A DNA stretch of 64,000 bases, from assembly GCF_002284575.1 (NCBI RefSeq), contig NZ_NPKJ01000073.1, positions 1-64,000 on the forward strand, given 5' to 3'. The number at the start of each line of letters is the position of its first letter. The first letter of the stretch is position 1. Below are positions 35,013 to 44,776 of the stretch, piece by piece. Made by a program: the position numbers and the translations under genes. The DNA comes from Mesorhizobium temperatum (GTDB lineage: Bacteria; Pseudomonadota; Alphaproteobacteria; Rhizobiales; Rhizobiaceae). Under the pieces are notes generated by a model. That model had not been told where the DNA came from. It saw only the letters and a list, made by a program, of their open reading frames with translations, and made no database searches.

Positions 35013-35372
35013 TTCAGCTACTCCGGCAAATTGTTATTGTGCACTGCATCATTTTCTGACTCGTACCTGTTGACGTGTCGCGAAACAATGCTCGTGTACC
35101 CCTTCAGTTCCCAATTCGCGAACAAAAGATGGCGACGCTGCGAAATCTGTCGTGATCACCTAACGGTTTGAGAAAAAAGGTAAAATGTCAGCCTTGCGGC
35201 AGAATCGTGGCAGGCTGCAAGCACTGCCGCAATTTTAATCAGCAACTGGTTATGTACGGATCACAAAAGCCTGCATCGGCTTTTTGGAGAGCTAATGCGC
35301 AATAGATTTTCTAGAGCACGCTTAAACAACGCGCGCCCCCAAGACGTGCAAAGACGCTCCAAATCCTTGAAA
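35013..35372. other. Intergenic between ndvB and ndvA
   Basis: About 360 bases with no gene. It holds a probable ndvB terminator (35,265-35,284) and must hold the ndvA promoter. The middle is AT-rich (around 35,165-35,260). No clear operator was found. Confidence 0.5.
35265..35284 (-). terminator. Probable ndvB terminator
   Basis: Arms AAAAGCC (35,265-35,271) and GGCTTTT (35,278-35,284) with a 6-base loop, about 90 bases after the ndvB stop. The minus strand gives a hairpin ending in TTTT. Confidence 0.6.
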
Positions 35373-38300
35373 CTACGCCGGTATCCTGACGACCACCTCA
35401 GCCTTGTCGCCGGCTTTCGGTTCGAAAGACGAAGCCCTCGTCTTTTTACCATCTACCTCAAGCGAGATGGCTTTGACCTTGGCGTCGCGGACAACGCGAA
35501 CCCTGAGTTCGGCCCCCAGCACCTTGAGCGTTGCTGTATAACCATCCCAATGGCTGGGGAGTTTCGGCCTGAACTGGATGCGCTCGCCCCTGCGTTCAAT
35601 GCCGAGGATGCCCTCGACCGCCGCGCGGTAAAGCCAGCCGGCCGAGCCGGTATACCAGGTCCAGCCGCCGCGGCCGCCCTTGCCTTGTCCGGCGTAGACG
35701 TCGGCCGCGACGACATAAGGCTCGACGCGGTAGTGCTCGGCAGCGGCTTCGTCGAGCGCGTGGTTGACCGGGTTGAGCATCGAGAGACAGCGGTAGGCGT
35801 CGTCGGTGCGCCCCATTTCGGCGAGCGCAATGACGAACCATGTCGCCGCGTGGGTGTACTGGCCGCCGTTTTCACGGACACCCGGCGGGTAGCTCTTGAT
35901 GTAGCCTGGGTTCTGTTCCGTCCTGGAGAAGGGCGGGGTGAAAAGCTTGACGATCTTGAGCTCGTCGTCGACGAGCATTTTCAATGCCTGCTGCATCGCC
36001 GTCGTCGACCGCGCCGGATCGCCCTCGCCCGACAACACGCTCCACGACTGGGCAATCGAGTCGATCTTGCACTCCTGCGAGCCGCGCGACCCCAGCGGCG
36101 TGCCGTCGTCGAAACTGCCGCGACGATACCATTCACCATCCCAGGCGGTGCTTTCCAACGCCCGCTTCAGCACGTCGGCGTGTTTTGTCCAGGCTTGCGC
36201 GCGCTTGGTATCGCCTTCCGCCTTGGCGACAGGTGCAAAGTCGCCCAGCGTCTTCAGCAGGAACCAGCCCAGCCAGACGCTCTCGCCCTTTCCGTGCTCG
36301 CCGACACGGTTCATGCCGTCGTTCCAGTCGCCACCGAGGATCAGCGGCAGTCCGGCGGAGCTGCTGCGCTTGATAGCAAGGTCAAGTGCGCGTGCGCAAT
36401 GATCATAGAGTGAAGCGGTCTTCTTCGATATCTCCGGGGTGAAGAAGGCGTCGTGCTCGCCTTCTTCCAGAGGCGGCCCGTCGATGAAGGGCAGTTGTTC
36501 CCTGAGGATCGCGGTATCGCCGGTCACCTGCAAGTAGTGTGCCGTGGCATGGGCGAGCCAGACCACGTCGTCGGAAATCATGGTGCGGACGCCTGCCTCG
36601 GTGCGCGGCAGCCACCAGTGCTGCACGTCGCCTTCGGGGAATTGCCGCCGTGCCGCGTTGAGGATCTGGTCGCGCGCCAATTTCGGATCATGGACAAGCA
36701 GGGCCAGCGTGTCCTGCAACTGATCGCGGAAGCCAAAGGCGCCGCTCGCCTGGTAAAACGCCGAGCGAGCGCGGATGCGGCAGGCGAGGCTCTGATAGGG
36801 CAGCCAGTGGTTGACCATGGCGTTGAGCGCCTTGTCCGGCGTCTCGACCTGGATGGTGTCGAGAAACCCTCGCCAGGTGCGTTCATTGTCAGCCAGCCGC
36901 TGATCGAAATCCTTGCTGCAATGATGCTGTACCAGCGCGCTGGCTTCCTCGGCAGAGGCTGCATCGCCGAGCAGCCAGAGCAGCGTCACGTCGCCGCCGG
37001 CAGGGATGTCGACGTCGCGTGCAATTGCAGCACAAGGATCGTCGCCGGCCTCGACGCGGCCCGACAGGCTGGCGCCGCTGAGCACGGCATGCGGAAGTTC
37101 ACTGGTGCCGTTTCGGCCGATGAACTCGCCGCGGTCGGCCGTCACCGAATGTGCCGCGCTGTCGGTGGCCATGAAGGCGACCCGCTCGCTGAAGTCGAGC
37201 CCGTAGGGATTTTGCGCCAGCAACGCGCCCGTCGCAGCATCCCTGGACGGAACGATGGTCGCCGCCGTGCGCGAACGATGGCTGCCAAGAACCCATTCCG
37301 CATAGGCGTAAACGCGCAGGCGCGCCGGCACCGAACCCGAATTCTGGATGCGCAATCGGGAGATTTTCACCGGATCGACAGGATCCACCACATGGGTCAG
37401 GTCCATCGACAGCGGTCCGCGCTTCGAACGGAAGGTCGAAAAACCCTGTCCGTGCCATGTTTCGTAGGTCATGGCGGGATCGCGCACCACTGCGGCCAGC
37501 GGCGAGAACGCCCGGCCGTTGGCATGATCATAAATATAGATGCCCTCGCCGGGCCGGTTGGTGACCGGGTCGTTTGCCCACGGCGTCAGTTGATAGTCGC
37601 GGCTGTTTCGGCTCCAGGTGAAGGCAGCGCCTTCAGCCGAAACATGGAAACCGAACGAGGCGTTGGAGACGACGTTGATCCAGGGCTGCGGCGTCGTGCG
37701 CCGGCCAGCAAGGCGCACGACATAGTGGCGTCCGTCGCCCTCGAAGCCGCCAAAACCGTTCCACTGGTTGAGCCCGCTGCCGTCGGCGCTGCCTTCGACC
37801 GAGGCCTGGGCAGCCCATGTCTGTGGCGCCGGCGGAGACGGTTCACGAAGCGCTGCTGCACCTGCCGGCTGCAAAGCGTCCCGCGCTTGCAGCGCAGCGG
37901 CCTCGGCGCGCTCGATCTGATCGAAGATGGTGCCGTTTCGCGTGTGCAGGGCGACGCGGGCGACGGCGAGCAGCGTTTTGTAGGTCGTCTCGTCCATCAG
38001 GTCGCGGCGCACCGCGAAGATGTGCTGGCGGGGTCCGAGTTCCTTGCCGCGCAGGCGGCTGTTCTCGCACAGCGTCTCGACCGCCCGTTGCAGATCCTGC
38101 ACATAGGATGAAGCCTGCTCGTTGACGACGACAAAGTCGATCATCATGCCGCGGGCGCGCATATATTCCTGGAAGCGGAGCGCCTGGGCAACGATTTCGA
38201 GATCGGCGACATCGCCGATCCTGACCAGGAAAATCGGAAAGTCGCCGGATATGCTGGTCGGCCACAGGCCCGACTGCTTGCCGAGCCCGGAAGCGATCGA

Positions 38301-41300
38301 TTCGGCCGGAAGGCGCAGGAACGGATCAGGATAGATCAGATAGCGCGCCAGGTTCTGCACATTGGCGGCATCGGCAAGGCTGAGGCCGAGATGACGGGTC
38401 TGCACCTGTGAGCGGGTCCAGGCGAGCATCGCCTGGCGGGCGAAGGCTTCCGGATGATCGAGCCGCGCAATGGCATCTTCGAGTTCGGCACGGTTGGCGC
38501 CGACGGCAGTCCAGAAGGTCAGCGATATCTTTTTGTTGGCCGGCACGCGCACCTGTCGGCGAAGTGCTGCTACCGGATCCAGCGTGAAGCCGGAATGGCC
38601 GCCAAGCTTGGCGCCGGGATCGAATGCCGCGGCCTCGACAATCGTGCGGCCGCGGCCGATGAAGGCGCGTCGGTCGGTTTCGGCCTCGGCGTCGCGCGTC
38701 GACCCAGACGGGTCGGTGACGAAATGCACCATGGTGACATCAGGCTCGTCCGTTTCCCGCTTGCGTCTTGTGGCAAAGATCGCCCCGTTATTCGCAGCGA
38801 TTTCGGTTTCCACGAACATTTTCGAGAAGGCCGGATGCGCGTTGTCGGATGCCTCGGAGCCCAGCACCAGTTCGGCAAAGGAGGTCACCTCGATATGCCG
38901 GTCGACCGGGCCGTCATTGTAGAGCGTCACCCGCCGGCCTTCGCCGTTTCCTTCCGAGATGACGATGCATTCGACCTCCGAACGCAGTGATCCCACCGAC
39001 TTGATGAAGCTCGCCTTGTCGTCGGAGAACAGCGTCTGCACCTCTTCGTGGGTGGCACGCTTCGGCTCGGCGGTGGCCGACCACCAGTCGCCGGTGCCGG
39101 CGTCGCGCAGGAAGATATAGGAGCCAAGCCGATCCTCGGTTGGATCCGGCTGCCAGCGCGTGACGGCAAGCTCGCCCCAGCGGCTATAGCCGGAGCCGGT
39201 CGCGGTGACCATGACCGAATAGCGGCCATTGGACATGACGCTGGTTGAACGCAGCGCTCTTAGCGGGTCGAGCACGATACGCGTATCGGGGCTCTCGATT
39301 TCCGTTTCGTCCTTCGACCGTTCGTCGGCCTCGGTCCTGACCGTGGCGGTCGGGATGTCGCGCGGCGCCCTTTCCTGCAGCAGCAACTCGGCCGACTCGA
39401 TCACCGGATCGCTGTGGAAGCGGTCGCGCAGGCGTCCTTCGAAGATGGCGTCGGCAACGGCGGCGATCGACATGCCGGAATGGTGGGCCATATAGTTCAG
39501 CACGACGACATGGTCGGTGCCCTCCGGCACGCGCTGCGGCGTGAAATCGACCGCATCGTAGAAGCCGTGCCGGCCAAGGGCGCCGATCTGCCTCAGCCTA
39601 GCCAGGTTCTGCACCGATTCACGCGGGGTGAACTGCGCCGCCAGAACGGTCGCATAAGGCGCAATCACCGTGTTCTGGCCAAGACCTCGCTTCAGGCCCA
39701 ACCCGGGCACTCCGAAATTGGTGTACTGGTAGGTCAGTTCGCGGTCGCGGGCGTTGTAGGCTGCTTCCGAAATCCCCCAAGGCACATTCTTCGAGCGGCC
39801 ATACTGTATCTGGCGCTTGATGATGAGCTTGCTGGTCTGGTTGAGGATGCTGCCTTGCGGCTCCTTCATCACCAGCGGCGGCATCAGATACTCGAACATC
39901 GAGCCGGACCAGGACATCAGCGCGCCCTTGAATCCGATCTCGACGATCGGCCGGCCGAGGTGGAACCAGTGCTCCGTCGGCAGATCGCCCTTGGCGATGG
40001 CGAACAGGCTGGTCAGCCGCGCCTCGGAAGCCAGGAGGTCGTAGCAGCTTTCGTCGAGCTGATGTTCCTCGACCCGGTAGCCGATCGACAGAAGCTTGCG
40101 TTCCTTCCGCATAAGGAAGGAGAAATCCATCTCGAAGGCGAAGCGGCGCGTGCGCTCGCGCAACGAAAGAAGCTTGGCCCGCAAGGCTTCGACGGCATTG
40201 TCGTCGCTATGCGCGTCATGGACATGCGCTTCGCAGGTGGCTTCAAGTCTCGCCGCCCAATCGGCGATGGTGTCGCTCTGTGTCGATGCAGCCTCGGTAT
40301 GGATGGCGGTGGCGAGCTTGCGGATCTCGCCGGCCAGAACGGCCAGGTTGATGGTGCGGATCGATGCCATCTCGGGTTGTGCCTTGATCGATTCGACCGC
40401 CCGCTGCATGCCGTCGAGGCGATCGGCGAGCCGCTGGCGCAACGGCCGCAACTGGCGACGGTCGTCAGGCAACTCCGCCAGGCTTTCGTCGAGGATCGTC
40501 ACCGTATCGAGGATACCCTCGAAGTCGCCCTGAAGGTGGACTGCAGGCGCTTCTGCCCATTCGGCGCAGGCTGCCGCCACCGCCACCAGATGGCCGGCAA
40601 GATTGCCGCTATCGACGGCGGAAATGTAGAGCGGATAGAGCGGCTTCAGCGTCGTCGTGTCGTACCAGTTGAAGAGATGGCCGCGCTCACGCGGCATGCT
40701 CTCGATGGTCGACATCGTCGCGTCGATGCGGGTGGTGGCGTCGGACAGGCTGATCCAGCCGAAATCGCGCGCCGAAATCACCGACAGGAGATAGACGCCG
40801 ATATTGGTCGGCGAGGTGCGGGGCGCCACGACAGGCGCCGGACTTTCCTGGAAATTGTCGGGCGGCAGATTGTGATGCTCGGCCGTCACGAAGGTCTCGA
40901 AATAATGCCATGTGCGCCGCGCAACCGTGCGCAGCGCATGGATGTCAGCCGCCGATATGCGCAAACGGTCCTCGGTTTCGGCCGAGCGGCTGATCCAGCA
41001 GGCGAAGGCCGGCGAACCGATCCAGAACAGCGCGAAGAAAAAGGCAACAAAAGCTCCGGTGGAATCGGCCAGAACCGGGATGGCGAGGCCGACGACGCCG
41101 ACAATCACCGCGCCATACATCATGCCGTAATAGGAGCCGAGATCGTTGTCGCCGTTCTTGTGCGCCTGCGAGGCAGTGCGCCATTCGAGCAGGTTCTGCC
41201 GAGTGACGAACAAACGGTAAAGCGTGCGAATGATGGCATCGCCCATCATCCAGGCCAGATGCGCCATCAGCACGATCTTCAGCGCTACCAGGGCGGTGCC

Positions 41301-43934
41301 GAAGACAACGTCGCGCGCCAGCGCCGAGAAATGGCCGCGCGGCGTCTGGTCGCCGCTTTTCGGCAGGATGGCGTGGACGATGTCGAATGTCGGCGCCATG
41401 AACAGTGTGAAGATCAACAGCGCCTGCCATTGCGCGGCCTGCGTGAAAGGCAGCAACGTCCAGCCGGCGATCGCCGCCATCACCCAGAAGATCGGCGTCA
41501 GCGAGCGGCGCAGATTGTCGACCATCTTCCAGCGCGAAAGCGCCGGCACGCCGGAGCGTGGATCGAGAATGAAGCCCAGAAGCTGCCAGTCGCCGCGTGC
41601 CCAGCGATGGTGGCGCGACGCGTCGACCGAATAGCGGGTCGGATAGTCCTCGACCAGTTCGACGTCCGTGACCAGCGCCGCGCGTGCCAAGGCGCCTTCG
41701 AGCAGATCGTGGCTGAGGATGGTGTTTTCTTCGATGCGGCCCTTCAGCGCCGCTTCGAAGGCGTCGACGTGATAGAGGCCCTTGCCGGTGAAGGAGCCGT
41801 CGCCGAAGACGTCCTGGTAGATATCCGAGACGGCAAATACGTAGGGATCGAGGCCGCGATTGGCGGAAAAGACCCGCTGGAAGAAGGATGCGTCGTCGCC
41901 GCTGGTCAGCGAGGCGGTGATGCGCGGCTGCAGGATGGTGTAGCCGGCGGTGACAACGCGCTTTGCCGCATCGTAATGCGGGCGGTTGAGCGGATGGCAA
42001 AGCTTGCCAACCAAACTGGCGACGGCATCGCGGGTGGTGCGCGTGTCGGCGTCCAGCGTCATCACATGGACGACGTTTTCAGGCAACGGCACATCCAGCG
42101 GCAGGAAGGTGGTGTCGCTGTCACCGCGCAGCAGAAGGTTCAGTTCGTGCAACTTGCCGCGCTTGCGTTCCCAGCCCATCCAGGCGCCCTGGGATTCATT
42201 GTAGAGCCGCCGGCGATGCAGGACGTAGAAACGCGGCGCGCCTTCGCTGGGATAGCGGGCGTTCAGCCGTGCGATCTCGTCGCGAGCATATTGGAGGATC
42301 TCAATATCCGCCGCATCGATTTCGGTTTTGCTGTCCGGCCAGTCCGAAAGCAGAGCGAAATGGATTTCGTCCGCGGTGTTGGCCAGGTGATGCACTTCGA
42401 TGTTGCGGATGTTCTCCTCGACGTCGTCGCGCGAGCCGATCAGCGACGGCACCACCACCAGCGTGCGTGCCTCGGGCGGCATGCCGCGTCTGTAGTCGTA
42501 GCCGACGAGGCGGGTGGGCTTCAGGAACAACGATACGACGGTGTTGAAGAAGGCAAGCGCACCTTCGCTGGCCGGCACGGCAAACAGCGCCAGCATCAAG
42601 ACGATCGACGGTATGGCCAGGCCGAGATTGGCAAGGGCGTTGCCGGAGAGGACCAGAAGCAGGACCGTCAGCGCGAACACCGGCACGACAATGCCCAGCC
42701 ATCCGGTCTTGCCGAACGCCCGTTTGATCGTGACGCTGACGGTCGGCCGATAGCCGATCGCTTTTTCCAGTTCCAGCCGGCGCGGGCCGACCAGAAAGAA
42801 CCCGACGTCGGTGTGAGCGGTCGGACCGGTGCCGGTGGTATCGGCGACCGCGGCATGGCCGGCGAGTTGGATCGCCTTTTCGGCAACGCGGAATTCGGAA
42901 CGATCGGAGCGGCGCGCCATTTCCTCGATCGCGGTCCGGTACTGGTCGCGCGAGAAGAAATCGAGCGCGGCGAAATCGGTGCGCTCACGCAGCAAGGTGT
43001 CGATGCGGCTGACACCTTCGAACCAAACCGTCCAGTCGATATCGTTGATAAGCCTGAGGCCGCGGATGATGTTGCCGGTGGTTACATTGCCGCCGGACAG
43101 CGTGCGATGTTCGCTGATGATGATTTCCTCGGCATCGGAGCCGGACTTTTCAAGCTCGCCCTCCAGCCATTCCAGCGCCCTGCCGGCATTTTGCGACCCG
43201 TCGCGCAGGCGGTAGAGCAATTGGGTGGCGAAGGTGGTGTCCTGTGCATGGGCGACGTAGTTCGACAGGATCGCCTGACGGTCGGCGCTGTCGTCGATCG
43301 CCAGCACGCGGTCGGCAACCTCGTTGGCAATCTGGCGCATCTGCCGGGTACGATTGACCCGGACCGCGATCCGGCGAAGATTTTCGATCAGAACGAAGCG
43401 CAGCAGCGATGGCAGCGCCCAGAGTTCGCCGATCTTCAGCGGCTCCACGGACTGAAAGCCTTCGACGATCGCCTTGAACATGGTCGCCGAGACGGAACTG
43501 TCCGAATGGGCGACATAGGTCCAGGCCAACGCAAGCGCGCGCGGCACGCTGGCGCCGTCGGAAAGCTTCAGCGTCGGTAACTGCCGATAGAAACGGCGCG
43601 GCAGGTCGCGCTTGACCTGGAAGATGGTTTCCTCAACCAGATAGTTGTTGTCGAGCAGCCATTGCGCCGCCGGCGTGATTGTCTCGCCCCTCGCCTGCGC
43701 GGCATTGGTCGAGCGGTAGACTTCGAGGATCTTGCTGGCGCTGTCGCGGACGCGTGGCTGGAAATCGAACGGGTCCAGGCCGAACAGATCCTTGACGTCG
43801 CCCTTGGCGAGGCTTGTACCCAGCGTGCGCAGGCGCTCTTCCGGCAGGAAATTGGAGCGTATCGGCTCTTCGGTGATGGCCGGGAAGCCCGCGCTCGTCT
43901 TTTCCATTTGGGTGGGGGCCGTCTGAATATTCAT
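35373..43934 (-). CDS. ndvB: Cyclic beta-1,2-glucan synthase
   Basis: A giant inner-membrane glycosyltransferase of about 2,853 residues, the usual NdvB size. The N-terminal third has membrane helices (around 410-470 and 800-970) and a GT84-type catalytic part with VMTLDADTRTTRDAV (D-x-D) and RYSVDASRHHRWARGDWQLL (W-x-x-GDWQ). The C-terminal half has a GH94-like phosphorylase domain (LPLILGGDWNDGMNRVG, YPPGVRENGGQYTHAATWFV) that sets ring size. It makes the periplasmic cyclic glucans needed for osmoadaptation and nodule invasion. ATG at 43,934 is preferred; a GTG at 43,976 is also open. Confidence 0.97.
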   Translation of the reverse strand: MNIQTAPTQMEKTSAGFPAITEEPIRSNFLPEERLRTLGTSLAKGDVKDLFGLDPFDFQPRVRDSASKILEVYRSTNAAQARGETITPAAQWLLDNNYLVEETIFQVKRDLPRRFYRQLPTLKLSDGASVPRALALAWTYVAHSDSSVSATMFKAIVEGFQSVEPLKIGELWALPSLLRFVLIENLRRIAVRVNRTRQMRQIANEVADRVLAIDDSADRQAILSNYVAHAQDTTFATQLLYRLRDGSQNAGRALEWLEGELEKSGSDAEEIIISEHRTLSGGNVTTGNIIRGLRLINDIDWTVWFEGVSRIDTLLRERTDFAALDFFSRDQYRTAIEEMARRSDRSEFRVAEKAIQLAGHAAVADTTGTGPTAHTDVGFFLVGPRRLELEKAIGYRPTVSVTIKRAFGKTGWLGIVVPVFALTVLLLVLSGNALANLGLAIPSIVLMLALFAVPASEGALAFFNTVVSLFLKPTRLVGYDYRRGMPPEARTLVVVPSLIGSRDDVEENIRNIEVHHLANTADEIHFALLSDWPDSKTEIDAADIEILQYARDEIARLNARYPSEGAPRFYVLHRRRLYNESQGAWMGWERKRGKLHELNLLLRGDSDTTFLPLDVPLPENVVHVMTLDADTRTTRDAVASLVGKLCHPLNRPHYDAAKRVVTAGYTILQPRITASLTSGDDASFFQRVFSANRGLDPYVFAVSDIYQDVFGDGSFTGKGLYHVDAFEAALKGRIEENTILSHDLLEGALARAALVTDVELVEDYPTRYSVDASRHHRWARGDWQLLGFILDPRSGVPALSRWKMVDNLRRSLTPIFWVMAAIAGWTLLPFTQAAQWQALLIFTLFMAPTFDIVHAILPKSGDQTPRGHFSALARDVVFGTALVALKIVLMAHLAWMMGDAIIRTLYRLFVTRQNLLEWRTASQAHKNGDNDLGSYYGMMYGAVIVGVVGLAIPVLADSTGAFVAFFFALFWIGSPAFACWISRSAETEDRLRISAADIHALRTVARRTWHYFETFVTAEHHNLPPDNFQESPAPVVAPRTSPTNIGVYLLSVISARDFGWISLSDATTRIDATMSTIESMPRERGHLFNWYDTTTLKPLYPLYISAVDSGNLAGHLVAVAAACAEWAEAPAVHLQGDFEGILDTVTILDESLAELPDDRRQLRPLRQRLADRLDGMQRAVESIKAQPEMASIRTINLAVLAGEIRKLATAIHTEAASTQSDTIADWAARLEATCEAHVHDAHSDDNAVEALRAKLLSLRERTRRFAFEMDFSFLMRKERKLLSIGYRVEEHQLDESCYDLLASEARLTSLFAIAKGDLPTEHWFHLGRPIVEIGFKGALMSWSGSMFEYLMPPLVMKEPQGSILNQTSKLIIKRQIQYGRSKNVPWGISEAAYNARDRELTYQYTNFGVPGLGLKRGLGQNTVIAPYATVLAAQFTPRESVQNLARLRQIGALGRHGFYDAVDFTPQRVPEGTDHVVVLNYMAHHSGMSIAAVADAIFEGRLRDRFHSDPVIESAELLLQERAPRDIPTATVRTEADERSKDETEIESPDTRIVLDPLRALRSTSVMSNGRYSVMVTATGSGYSRWGELAVTRWQPDPTEDRLGSYIFLRDAGTGDWWSATAEPKRATHEEVQTLFSDDKASFIKSVGSLRSEVECIVISEGNGEGRRVTLYNDGPVDRHIEVTSFAELVLGSEASDNAHPAFSKMFVETEIAANNGAIFATRRKRETDEPDVTMVHFVTDPSGSTRDAEAETDRRAFIGRGRTIVEAAAFDPGAKLGGHSGFTLDPVAALRRQVRVPANKKISLTFWTAVGANRAELEDAIARLDHPEAFARQAMLAWTRSQVQTRHLGLSLADAANVQNLARYLIYPDPFLRLPAESIASGLGKQSGLWPTSISGDFPIFLVRIGDVADLEIVAQALRFQEYMRARGMMIDFVVVNEQASSYVQDLQRAVETLCENSRLRGKELGPRQHIFAVRRDLMDETTYKTLLAVARVALHTRNGTIFDQIERAEAAALQARDALQPAGAAALREPSPPAPQTWAAQASVEGSADGSGLNQWNGFGGFEGDGRHYVVRLAGRRTTPQPWINVVSNASFGFHVSAEGAAFTWSRNSRDYQLTPWANDPVTNRPGEGIYIYDHANGRAFSPLAAVVRDPAMTYETWHGQGFSTFRSKRGPLSMDLTHVVDPVDPVKISRLRIQNSGSVPARLRVYAYAEWVLGSHRSRTAATIVPSRDAATGALLAQNPYGLDFSERVAFMATDSAAHSVTADRGEFIGRNGTSELPHAVLSGASLSGRVEAGDDPCAAIARDVDIPAGGDVTLLWLLGDAASAEEASALVQHHCSKDFDQRLADNERTWRGFLDTIQVETPDKALNAMVNHWLPYQSLACRIRARSAFYQASGAFGFRDQLQDTLALLVHDPKLARDQILNAARRQFPEGDVQHWWLPRTEAGVRTMISDDVVWLAHATAHYLQVTGDTAILREQLPFIDGPPLEEGEHDAFFTPEISKKTASLYDHCARALDLAIKRSSSAGLPLILGGDWNDGMNRVGEHGKGESVWLGWFLLKTLGDFAPVAKAEGDTKRAQAWTKHADVLKRALESTAWDGEWYRRGSFDDGTPLGSRGSQECKIDSIAQSWSVLSGEGDPARSTTAMQQALKMLVDDELKIVKLFTPPFSRTEQNPGYIKSYPPGVRENGGQYTHAATWFVIALAEMGRTDDAYRCLSMLNPVNHALDEAAAEHYRVEPYVVAADVYAGQGKGGRGGWTWYTGSAGWLYRAAVEGILGIERRGERIQFRPKLPSHWDGYTATLKVLGAELRVRVVRDAKVKAISLEVDGKKTRASSFEPKAGDKAEVVVRIPA

Positions 43935-44180
43935 TGAAAATTCCGCATAGGGGACGCATAGCGGCGTCACCGCCACGGCAATGTCCCTAAAACCGATTCA
44001 AATGCAATTGGTTGCATCGAAACACAGGTCGAAAGTTTGTTTTCGCACCACAACTTTCAGACGATCACCCCTTCGCTCCCGCCGAGACTTGATCGAAGGA
44101 AGGATTCGGGCTTTTTCGTGATGTGGACTTGAGCTTACGGCATATTTCGCCGGTGTTGCGATCATGTTTCGAAACAGGCG

Positions 44181-44768
44181 TTAATCGTTTGCAGCAAGCC
44201 GTTCGATCCTGATCACGAACAGCGTCGCCGTTCGGGCAGGATCCAGGCGCCATTTTAGGGCGTCCGGCCCGAGCAACAGCGTGTCGCGCGGCCCGATGCG
44301 GACAGGCGTCGCGCCGGCCACCGTGATCTCGCCGTCAAAACACAGGATGAGGGTCGCGTCGGCCACCGACTGGATATCTGTCGGGGCCGAAATCACCACG
44401 CGCTCGACGGCGTGAGTCATCCGTCCGCGCCGCGTCATGACGTTGAGATCGGTGATCGGACCGGCGATCAGCGCCGCTTGCGTCGACACATCGGCCGGAA
44501 AGGAAAGTGGGGCGGAAGCTTTGGTCACCGTAGCCGCCGGGCGGCCGGCGATATCAAGGACGATCCCCTCGCCTTCCAGCACGGCCAAGGTTCGGTCTAC
44601 TCCGGCAAACCCCGAGAATGGCCCGCCGCTCTCGACGCGCGCCATCGAGACGCGCCAGTCGAAATCATCGAGCGCAGCACCTGTGGGCGAGACGGCGATT
44701 TCCGTCGTCACCCCGCCGCCGTTCTTCCACGGCATAGACCGGTATTCGACTGCCCGCAGGATACGCAA
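44181..44768 (-). CDS. hutD: HutD/Ves-family protein
   Basis: A 195-residue double-cupin protein. MRILRAVEYRSMPWKNGGGV TTEIA is the HutD signature, with DWRVSMARVESGGPFSGFAG and DRTLAVLEGEGIVLDI following. HutD is thought to limit Hut activity, perhaps by binding N-formylglutamate or urocanate. It is the last gene of the leftward hut operon, 8 bases after hutU. Confidence 0.93.
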   Translation of the reverse strand: MRILRAVEYRSMPWKNGGGVTTEIAVSPTGAALDDFDWRVSMARVESGGPFSGFAGVDRTLAVLEGEGIVLDIAGRPAATVTKASAPLSFPADVSTQAALIAGPITDLNVMTRRGRMTHAVERVVISAPTDIQSVADATLILCFDGEITVAGATPVRIGPRDTLLLGPDALKWRLDPARTATLFVIRIERLAAND

Positions 44769-44776
44769 GGCGCGGC

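Noticed and set aside
39414..43580. A 1,388-codon plus-strand open frame opposite ndvB
   Set aside because: It is a high-GC shadow frame: the opposite strand encodes a full NdvB with all expected motifs, and the shadow has no domain and unnatural Arg/Gly/Asp composition.
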